Of a DNA stretch of 64,000 nucleotides, positions 58,195-64,000 are shown one piece after another. Each line of letters begins with the position of its first letter. The first letter of the stretch is position 1. The stretch is from positions 2,764,001 through 2,828,000 of the forward strand of contig NZ_CP026100.1 of the NCBI RefSeq assembly GCF_003722335.1. The letters run 5' to 3'. The notes beneath the pieces were generated by a model. It searched no databases, was not told the DNA's origin, and was given only the letters and a program-made list of their open reading frames with translations. Made by a program: the position numbers and the translations under genes. This stretch comes from Caulobacter flavus (GTDB lineage: Bacteria; Pseudomonadota; Alphaproteobacteria; Caulobacterales; Caulobacteraceae).

Positions 58195-59129
58195 CAGGCG
58201 GCCTCGGGCTGGCGTTGGGGGGAAACCGCCACCTGGCGATAGATGTCTTCCAGCGAGCGGTCGCGCGGGCCGATGGCGAACACCGCCAGATCGGCCTGGA
58301 CCAGGATCCGGTTCAGGGCGGCGCTGACCTGATCGGCGTCATCGCCGGGACGCAGAGCGACGACCTGGCCGGCCTTGGTGGCGACGGACGTCAGACCGCT
58401 TCCGGCCAGCAGTTGGGCCGCTCTGGCGTCGTCGCTGGTGCGCAGCAGGATCTCGGGCGCCAGCCCGGCCTTCAGTCGCGCCAGCTCGCCCTCCAGCACC
58501 AGGCGGCCGTCCTTGACCACGCCGACATGGGTGGCGATCTGTTCGATCTCGCTCAGGAGGTGGCTCGACAGCAGCACCGTCGCGCCGGTGCGCTGGGGCA
58601 GGCTTTTCAGGAACTGGCGCATGTCGGCGATGCCGTCGGGGTCCAGGCCGTTGGTCGGCTCGTCCAGCACCAGAACCGGCGGCGCGCCCAGCATGGCGCG
58701 GGCCAGGCCCAGCCGCTGGCGCATGCCCAGCGAGTAGCCGCCGACCGCGCGGCGGGCGTCTGCGCGCATCTCGACCACCTCCAGCACGCGCTCGACCTCG
58801 GTCGTCGGCAGGCCCAGCAGACGCGCGGTCAGACCCAGGTTCTCGGCTCCCGACAGGCCGCCATAGAAGCCGTGCGCCTCCAGGAGCGCGCCGATCTTGC
58901 GGGCCGCGCCGATCCGGTCGCGGGCCACGTCCAGGCCGCAGACGCGAACCGCGCCACTGGTCGGGCGGATCAGGCCCAGCACCATCTTCAGCGTGGTGGT
59001 CTTGCCCGCGCCGTTGCGGCCCAGGAAGCCGTAAACGGCCTGCTCGGGCACGGTCATGGACAGTGCGTCGACCGCCAGACGGGCGCCGAATCGGCGGGTC
59101 AGGCCTCGTGTCTCGATAGCGGCGGACAT
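58194..59129 (-). CDS. ABC-2 type transporter ATP-binding protein
   Basis: The 311-residue ATPase has Walker A (GRNGAGKTTTLK), Q-loop region (IGALLEAHGFYGGLSGAENL), a YSLGMRQRLGLARAML signature, Walker B (VLVLDEPTNGLDPDG) and the H-loop (LLSSHLLSEIEQ). The C-terminal tail is typical of BcrA/NatA-type exporters. It forms a two-gene unit with the permease. It is divergent from the DUF2975/Xre pair, and the AT-rich gap may hold a shared operator. Confidence 0.9.
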   Translation of the reverse strand: MSAAIETRGLTRRFGARLAVDALSMTVPEQAVYGFLGRNGAGKTTTLKMVLGLIRPTSGAVRVCGLDVARDRIGAARKIGALLEAHGFYGGLSGAENLGLTARLLGLPTTEVERVLEVVEMRADARRAVGGYSLGMRQRLGLARAMLGAPPVLVLDEPTNGLDPDGIADMRQFLKSLPQRTGATVLLSSHLLSEIEQIATHVGVVKDGRLVLEGELARLKAGLAPEILLRTSDDARAAQLLAGSGLTSVATKAGQVVALRPGDDADQVSAALNRILVQADLAVFAIGPRDRSLEDIYRQVAVSPQRQPEAA

Positions 59130-59149
59130 GTCGCTGAACCGTTCCCTTA

Positions 59150-59208
59150 GGTTGAATAATTTAAGTTAGACATAAATGAAAAGCGCGTTAGTTTAAGTCA
59201 AGCTTAAA
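59150..59208. promoter_or_regulatory. AT-rich divergent promoter region with palindrome
   Basis: In this high-G+C genome the gap between the ABC exporter and the DUF2975 gene is strikingly AT-rich. It holds the exact inverted repeat TTTAAG-N5-CTTAAA (59192-59208) and another TTTAAG at 59160-59165, 32 bases apart. These are likely operator sites, perhaps for the Xre protein encoded nearby. Confidence 0.6.
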
Positions 59209-59231
59209 GATGAAGCGGAGGCGGAGGGGCC

Positions 59232-59696
59232 ATGAGCGCGAAGGACAGCAGGACGTTCCAGGGGCGGTGCAGCCAGTTTCGCTGGTTGGCCGTGTTCATG
59301 GTCGTCGCGGTGGGCGCGGTCGTCGCGATCACGCCGCTGGTGCTGCCGCGCGGCTACAAGCTGCACGGCGTCATCGCGAACCTGCCGGCGCTCTGCTACC
59401 TTTACGGCGTCTGGTCGATCGGCGCAGCGCTGGGCGAGATCGCGAAGGGACGGCTGGTCCAGGCCGCGCTGCCTTCGGTCTTGCGCCGGGTCGGCGTTTC
59501 TCTGGGCATGGGCGGGGTGCTCGGCGTCTTCGTGGTCGCGGGCCTTACGCGGCTGGCGGGCGGGCAGACGGTCGGCTATGTCCGCTTCGATGTGGCCGGC
59601 ATGACCTTGGGGATGATCGGCGGCGCGCTGTTCCTGCTGGGCCGGATCATGGACCGGGCCCTGGCGGCGCAGGCCGAACTCGACGAGATGATTTGA
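59232..59696 (+). CDS. DUF2975-like membrane protein
   Basis: The 154-residue protein has four predicted helices (WLAVFMVVAVGAVVAITPLV; LPALCYLYGVWSIGAALGEI; VSLGMGGVLGVFVVAGLTRL; VAGMTLGMIGGALFLLGRIM) and ends in a short acidic tail. This four-helix layout, next to a small Xre regulator, is that of the DUF2975/YozG-linked proteins. Its stop overlaps the Xre start (TGATG). Function is unknown. Confidence 0.72.
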   Translation: MSAKDSRTFQGRCSQFRWLAVFMVVAVGAVVAITPLVLPRGYKLHGVIANLPALCYLYGVWSIGAALGEIAKGRLVQAALPSVLRRVGVSLGMGGVLGVFVVAGLTRLAGGQTVGYVRFDVAGMTLGMIGGALFLLGRIMDRALAAQAELDEMI

Positions 59697-59935
59697 TGCC
59701 GGTTCGCGTCACATTGGACGCCCTCATCGTCGCCAAGGGCCTCAAGGCCCGCGACCTGGCCCAGCAGGTGGGTCTCAGCGAGACCCAGCTGTCGCTGTTC
59801 CGCTCGGGCAAGGTGAGGGGGATCCGTTTCCGCACCCTGGCCCGGCTGTGCGCCGCCCTCGGCTGCGCGCCGGGCGACCTCCTGGACTACGACTTCGACG
59901 CCGCCGATCTCGAGGCGCCCGAGGACGAAGACTAG
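59696..59935 (+). CDS. Xre-family HTH regulator, YozG-like
   Basis: The 79-residue protein is almost entirely a Cro/CI-type helix-turn-helix: ALIVAKGLKARDLAQQVGLS, then ETQLSLFRSGKVRGIRFRTL and ARLCAALGCAPGDLLDYDFD. The Asp/Glu-rich end is usual for this group. It is translationally coupled to the DUF2975 gene and probably regulates that pair and perhaps the divergent ABC exporter through the palindromes at 59150-59208. Confidence 0.88.
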   Translation: MPVRVTLDALIVAKGLKARDLAQQVGLSETQLSLFRSGKVRGIRFRTLARLCAALGCAPGDLLDYDFDAADLEAPEDED

Positions 59936-59954
59936 CGTCGCTGACCTGGCATCG

Positions 59955-61454
59955 TCACCGCGCCCTGAGCTCCGGCGGCCTTCTGCGCATCGTCGCCTGC
60001 TCGTAGGCGTAGCCCAGGCTCAGCAGCCGCGCCTCGCTCCAGGCCGGGCCGATGAACGACAGGCCCACCGGCAGTCCTTCGACCTGGCCCATCGGCACGG
60101 TCAGGTGCGGATAGCCGGCCACGGCGGGCAGGGTGGTGGCCGAGCCGCCGTAGTGGTCGCCGTTGATCAGGTCGATGGTCCAGGCCGGTCCCGTGGTCGG
60201 AGCGACGATGGCGATCGCGCCGGTCTCCTCGAGGATCCGGTCGATGCCCTCCGGCCCGGCCAGCCTCTTGGCGTCGGCCCTGGCCGTCAGGTAGTCGGGG
60301 TCGTCCAGGCCCTTGGTCGCCTGCGCCTTCTCGAAGGTCTCCTGGCCGAACCAGCGCAGTTCCTCGGGCGTGGCGGCGTTGAAGGCGATCAAGTCGGCCA
60401 GAGTACGCGGTTTCACCTTGGCCGGATCGGTCGAGGCGAGGTAGGCGGCGATGTCGGCCTTGAACTCGGTGAACAGCACCACGCCCTCGGCGCGGCCGAC
60501 CGGACCTTCGTCGAAGGCCTTCACCTCGACCAGGGTCGCGCCCTGGGCCGCCAGGTCCTTCAGCGCCTGTTCGAACACCGCGTCGGTCTTCGGCGAGTCG
60601 CCCGTATAGAACCGCGCCACGGCCAGGGTGACGCCCTTCAACGCGGTCTTCGACAGGCCCGCGGCGTAGTCGGCCTTGCGGGCGTCGGCCTCCGCCGTCG
60701 CCGGATCGGCGGCGTCCGAGCCGGCCATGGCGGTCAGCAGCAGGGCCGCGTCGCGCACCGTGGCGGTCATCGGGCCGGCGGTGTCCTGGCTGTGGCTGAT
60801 CGGCACGACGTGGGTGCGCGAAACCAGGCCCACCGTCGGCTTGAGGCCGACCAGGCCGTTCATCGCCGCCGGACAGGTGATCGAGCCGTCGGTCTCGGTG
60901 CCGATCGCCGCCGGCGCCAGCCCCGCCGCCACGGCGGCAGCCGAGCCGCTGGACGAGCCGCAGGCGCTGCGGTCTAGGGCGTAGGGATTGCGGGTCAGGC
61001 CGCCGACCGCGCTCCAGCCGCTGGTCGAGCGCGACGAGCGGATGTTGGCCCATTCCGACAGGTTGGCCTTGCCCAGCACCACCACGCCCGCCGCCCTCAG
61101 CCGGGCGACCAGCGGGGCGTCACGCCCGGTGATGTTGTCCTTCAGCGCCAGCGAGCCAGCGGTGGTGGCCATTGGGTCGGCGGTCTCGATGTTGTCCTTG
61201 ATCAGGACCGGCAGCCCGTGCAGCGGTCCGCGCACATTGCCCGCCTTGCGCTCGGCGTCGAGGGCGCGGGCGATTTTCAGGGCGTCGGGATTGACGGCGA
61301 TCACCGCGTTCAGCTGGGTGTTGAAGCGGTGATGGCGCGCCATCCAGTCGATCACGGCGGCTTCGGCGGTCGCGGCGCCTTCCGGCGCGGCCTGGGCCTG
61401 GCCGGCCAGCAACAGGGCTGTTCCGCCGAGCAGCAACAGACGCTTGATCCCCAT
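59955..61454 (-). CDS. Exported amidase signature family protein
   Basis: The 499-residue protein has a signal peptide (cleavage near AQA-AP) and an amidase-signature domain with the Ser-cisSer-Lys triad: Lys in [13 protein letters not shown] and the Ser pair in [17 protein letters not shown] and [13 protein letters not shown]. It should hydrolyse an amide in the periplasm; the substrate is unknown. The ATG at 61454 is chosen over an in-frame GTG at 61472 because GAGGA lies upstream. It lies downstream of the S9 peptidase gene, separated by a terminator. Confidence 0.87.
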   Translation of the reverse strand: MGIKRLLLLGGTALLLAGQAQAAPEGAATAEAAVIDWMARHHRFNTQLNAVIAVNPDALKIARALDAERKAGNVRGPLHGLPVLIKDNIETADPMATTAGSLALKDNITGRDAPLVARLRAAGVVVLGKANLSEWANIRSSRSTSGWSAVGGLTRNPYALDRSACGSSSGSAAAVAAGLAPAAIGTETDGSITCPAAMNGLVGLKPTVGLVSRTHVVPISHSQDTAGPMTATVRDAALLLTAMAGSDAADPATAEADARKADYAAGLSKTALKGVTLAVARFYTGDSPKTDAVFEQALKDLAAQGATLVEVKAFDEGPVGRAEGVVLFTEFKADIAAYLASTDPAKVKPRTLADLIAFNAATPEELRWFGQETFEKAQATKGLDDPDYLTARADAKRLAGPEGIDRILEETGAIAIVAPTTGPAWTIDLINGDHYGGSATTLPAVAGYPHLTVPMGQVEGLPVGLSFIGPAWSEARLLSLGYAYEQATMRRRPPELRAR

Positions 61455-61482
61455 GCCGCCATCCTCTTTCACACACGAAAAC

Positions 61483-61506
61483 GGCCCCGACCAGGAGGTC
61501 GGGGCC
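61483..61506 (-). terminator. Rho-independent terminator after the S9 peptidase gene
   Basis: GGCCCCGACC and GGTCGGGGCC make a perfect 10-bp stem with a 4-base loop. Read on the minus strand it is followed by GTTTTCG, so it would end transcripts of the peptidase gene before the amidase. Confidence 0.8.
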
Positions 61507-61515
61507 GCTGTCTGA

Positions 61516-63726
61516 TCACTCGCCCTTGAGCTTGCGGTCGAAGAAGTCGAGGTGCGTCTTCATCACGTGCAGGCCCTTGGTTCGGCTGCGGATCACGCTG
61601 TGGCGCTCGCCGGGGTAGAGCATGGTCTCGAAGGCGATCCCCTTCTTCTGCAGCGCCGCCAGCACGCGGGTGCTGTTCTCGAAGATCACGTTGTCGTCGG
61701 CCATGCCGTGGATCAGCATCAGGCTGCCGGGCTTGAGCTTGTCCATGCGGTTCAGGAAGTCCGAGGCCGCGTAGCCGGCCTTGTTCTCGTCCGGCTTGCC
61801 CATGAACTGCTCGGTATAGTGGGTGTCGTAGAGACCCCACTCCGTCGGCGGCGCGCCCGAGACGCCGGCCTTGAAGGGCGTGCCCTCGGCGGTCAGCATC
61901 ATCAGGGTCATGAAGCCGCCGTACGACCAGCCCATCACGCCCAGGCGCTCGGGATCGACGTAAGGAAGGGTCTTCAGGAAGGCCGCGCCGACGAACTGGT
62001 CCTCGACCTCGACCGTGCCCATGCGGCGGTCCAGCGCCGTCTTGAACGCCGTCGAGCGATTGGACGAGCCGCGGTTGTCGAGCTTGAACACCACGTAGCC
62101 GGCGTTGGCGAAGGCCTCGTCGTTGACGTTCCACGAGCGGGTCACGCGCTGGGCGTGCGGGCCGCCATAGACCGAGACGATCACCGGGTACTTCTTGCTG
62201 GCGTCGAAGCCGGCCGGCTTGAGCAGCGAGTAGTGCAGCGCCTGGCCGTCGGCGGCCTTCAGCACGCCGTACTCGGGAACCAGGTGGTCGCCGGCATAGG
62301 CGCCGTAGGGGTGGGCGGCGTCGAGCCTGTTTTCCTCGATCCAGCGCACGCGCTTGCCGGCCGGGTCGTAGAGCGCCGTCTGCGGCGGGGTCTTCGGATC
62401 CGAGTACGAACCGACGAAAGCGCCGGTGGCGGCGACCCTGGCCGTCCACCAGCCGCCGGCCGGGGTCATGGCGACCGGGGCGCCGGGCTTCTTGTACGAG
62501 GCCGAATAGAGGCGGCGCTCGATCGGCGTGTCGATCGAGGCGCCGAAGAACACCAGGCCGCGCTTCTCGTCGACCGCCTCGACCTTGTCGACCGGCCAGT
62601 CGCCCTTGGTCACCTGGGCGAGAAGTTTGCCGTCGGCGGCGTAGTGATAGAGGTGCTTGTTGCCCGACTTCTCCGACGACCACAGGAACGAGCCGTCCAC
62701 CAGCGGGCGGAAGTCGTCGTGCAGCTCCACCCAGTGCGGGTCGGTCTCGGTCAGGATCGTTTTACCCTGGCCGCTGGCCGGGCTGAAGGCGATCAGGTCG
62801 AGGGTCTTCTGGTCGCGGCTCTGGCGCTGGACGTAGAGGGTCTTGCCGTCCTTCGACCATGCCACGCGGGCCAGGTAGATGTCCTTGTCGGCGCCCAGGT
62901 CGATCTGCACCACCTTGCCCGAGGCCAGGTCGCGCACGAACAGCTCGACGACGGCGTTCGGGCGGCCGGCGCGGGGATAGCGCTGGTCGATCACGGTGGC
63001 GCCCGACGGGCCGATGTCGGCGCGCGGCACGACGTCGACGCCGCTCTCGTCGACCCGGGTGTAGGCGATGCGGCTCTCGTCCGGTGACCACCAGTAGCCG
63101 GTGTCGCGGTCCATTTCCTCCTGGGCGATGAACTCGGCCACGCCGAACGACAAGGCCCCCTTGCCCTCGGCCGTGATCGCGGTCTCCTCGCCGCCGCTCA
63201 GCGGACGGATGTAGAGGTTCTGGTCGCGCACATAGGAGACGAACTTGCCCTTGGGCGAGACCTTGGCGTCGACCTCGTCGCCCGGGGTCTGGGTCAGGCG
63301 GGTCACCTTGCCGTCGGCGACGCTGTCGACATAGAGGTCGCCGTCCAGCGGCACGAGCACGAAGCGGCCCTCGCTGTCCCAGCTGTATTCGACGACGCCG
63401 CGGGCCAGCACCCGGGCGCGCTCGCGGCGGGCCAGCTCGGCCTCCGACAGCGCCTTGTCGCCCGACGACAGGGCGTTGGCGTCGATCAGCCGGTAGGGCT
63501 CGCCGCCCTTGACGTCGACCGCCCACAGGTCCTGCACGTTGGCCGCCTCGGCCTTGGCCTTCAGGTAGGTCACGCGCTTGCCGTCCGGCGACAGGGCCAC
63601 GCCCTTGGCGGTCGGGCCGTTGATGTCCGGATCGGAGAACAGGCGCTCGGGGGTGAGTTTTTCGGCCATCACCGGATGAGCCAGGGCGAGAGAGGCGCAA
63701 AGGGCCAGGAGCGAGGGACGGATCAT
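61516..63726 (-). CDS. DPP4-like S9 family peptidase, exported
   Basis: The 736-residue protein has a signal peptide (cleavage near VMA-EK), a beta-propeller domain (many WSPD/SPDG-type blades) and a C-terminal alpha/beta hydrolase. The catalytic Ser is in GWSYGGFMT, Asp in [11 protein letters not shown] and His in GERHSVIRS. The EE motif of dipeptidyl peptidase IV is seen in [17 protein letters not shown], which supports an N-terminal dipeptide preference, typically X-Pro or X-Ala. The ATG at 63726 starts the signal peptide. It is an exported peptidase for peptide nutrition, like the M14 protein. Confidence 0.9.
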   Translation of the reverse strand: MIRPSLLALCASLALAHPVMAEKLTPERLFSDPDINGPTAKGVALSPDGKRVTYLKAKAEAANVQDLWAVDVKGGEPYRLIDANALSSGDKALSEAELARRERARVLARGVVEYSWDSEGRFVLVPLDGDLYVDSVADGKVTRLTQTPGDEVDAKVSPKGKFVSYVRDQNLYIRPLSGGEETAITAEGKGALSFGVAEFIAQEEMDRDTGYWWSPDESRIAYTRVDESGVDVVPRADIGPSGATVIDQRYPRAGRPNAVVELFVRDLASGKVVQIDLGADKDIYLARVAWSKDGKTLYVQRQSRDQKTLDLIAFSPASGQGKTILTETDPHWVELHDDFRPLVDGSFLWSSEKSGNKHLYHYAADGKLLAQVTKGDWPVDKVEAVDEKRGLVFFGASIDTPIERRLYSASYKKPGAPVAMTPAGGWWTARVAATGAFVGSYSDPKTPPQTALYDPAGKRVRWIEENRLDAAHPYGAYAGDHLVPEYGVLKAADGQALHYSLLKPAGFDASKKYPVIVSVYGGPHAQRVTRSWNVNDEAFANAGYVVFKLDNRGSSNRSTAFKTALDRRMGTVEVEDQFVGAAFLKTLPYVDPERLGVMGWSYGGFMTLMMLTAEGTPFKAGVSGAPPTEWGLYDTHYTEQFMGKPDENKAGYAASDFLNRMDKLKPGSLMLIHGMADDNVIFENSTRVLAALQKKGIAFETMLYPGERHSVIRSRTKGLHVMKTHLDFFDRKLKGE

Positions 63727-63939
63727 GGCGCGGACGCTAGAGCGTGACAGTCCAAAGTGTAAGAGGGTTCGCCGCTCGCGACGCCTCAAAGCGCCGCTTT
63801 CTCCGGCTTCCACCGGTTGGATCCCGGCCGATCACGGCCCGGCGATGGGGCGTTTTCGGGGAGTTCGCCAGGATCACAGCCATGGGTTGATGCCGGCGCG
63901 TCGAGGACCGATGATGCCGCCCGGGATGGAGGGGCGGTT

Positions 63940-64000
63940 ATGGCGGGTGCACCCGACGACTTGAAGACGGCGGCGCGGCCCAGTGCGCCCGAGCCCGACG
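63940..64000 (+). CDS. Start of a truncated gene at the window edge
   Basis: An ATG at 63940 follows a GGAGGGGCG ribosome site and reads MAGAPDDLKTAARPSAPEPD to the end of the window. The product is unknown. An earlier frame from 63725 looks like antisense of the divergent promoter region. Confidence 0.42.
   Translation, partial: MAGAPDDLKTAARPSAPEPD

Noticed and set aside
61218-61529. Plus-strand frame upstream of the S9/amidase gap
   Set aside because: It is antisense to the amidase start and crosses the terminator; no ribosome site or domain.
1-64000. tRNA, rRNA or insertion sequence
   Set aside because: No tRNA-like cloverleaf, ribosomal segment or transposase gene was recognised on either strand. 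A tool-based scan would be needed to exclude a missed tRNA.

Overview
The window is chromosomal DNA of a Caulobacter-like alphaproteobacterium. Evidence: uniformly high G+C, CtrA-type TTAA-N7-TTAA boxes in front of flagellar operons, and two hallmark cell-cycle kinases. CckA has its phospho-His at 316 and receiver Asp exactly 68 residues from the C-terminus. The PleC-like kinase has its phospho-His exactly 233 residues from the C-terminus, the same distance as His610 in the 842-residue Caulobacter PleC. Gene order brings together blocks that I recall lying apart in C. vibrioides, so this is probably another Caulobacter species or a rearranged strain. No rRNA, tRNA, CRISPR array or insertion sequence was found.

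Layout. 1-2.5 kb: fliO-fliP (minus) divergent from flgB-flgC-fliE (plus) around a shared CtrA box. 2.5-9 kb: a CsbD-type lipoprotein, a DUF4375/TPR-like protein, small membrane proteins, a quaternary-amine ABC transporter with a fused permease/binding protein, and a PafA/PhoK-type alkaline phosphatase. 9.1-13.5 kb: fliQ-fliR-flhB behind CtrA half-sites, then cckA. 13.5-23.9 kb: mixed single genes (GNAT, NTF2-like, SleB-type hydrolase, SDR, YegP-like, DUF1003, a GlxA-type regulator divergent from a DJ-1/PfpI enzyme, an extradiol dioxygenase, an acyltransferase, an M20-family protein with altered metal ligands). 23.97-25.87 kb: a two-gene cassette of lower G+C that looks like a nuclease/defence module. 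26-37.5 kb: a hexuronate/pectin-sugar catabolic cluster (uxaA, LacI regulator, uxaC, kduI, kduD, eda, kdgK) with ppc embedded. 37.7-48.1 kb: M14 peptidase, SulP transporter, VOC protein, pleC, pepN. 48.2-57.4 kb: a degenerate CPBP-like membrane protein, OmpW, two acyl-CoA dehydrogenases, a zinc-ribbon protein, and a four-gene overlapping operon of exported proteins. 57.5-64 kb: an ABC-2 exporter divergent from a DUF2975/Xre pair, an amidase, a DPP4-like S9 peptidase, and the start of one more gene.

How it works together. The flagellar genes encode most of the type III export gate (FliO, P, Q, R, FlhB) plus the proximal rod (FlgB, FlgC, FliE). Their CtrA boxes link them to the CckA and PleC kinases in the same window, which set CtrA phosphorylation. 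In the uronate cluster, four copies of a TGACACCGGTGTCA-like palindrome lie in the uxaA/lacI gap, before uxaC and (twice) before eda; they are the likely operators of the LacI-family regulator encoded between uxaA and uxaC. The path runs from glucuronate/galacturonate and 5-keto-4-deoxyuronate to KDG, KDPG, then pyruvate and glyceraldehyde-3-phosphate. The hexuronate reductase step is not in the window.

The best candidates for something undescribed are the PD-(D/E)XK-like plus GIY-YIG-like cassette at 23968-25871, the operator pair followed by tandem intrinsic hairpins upstream of eda, the four-gene exported-protein operon at 53805-57437, and several families of dispersed palindromic intergenic repeats.
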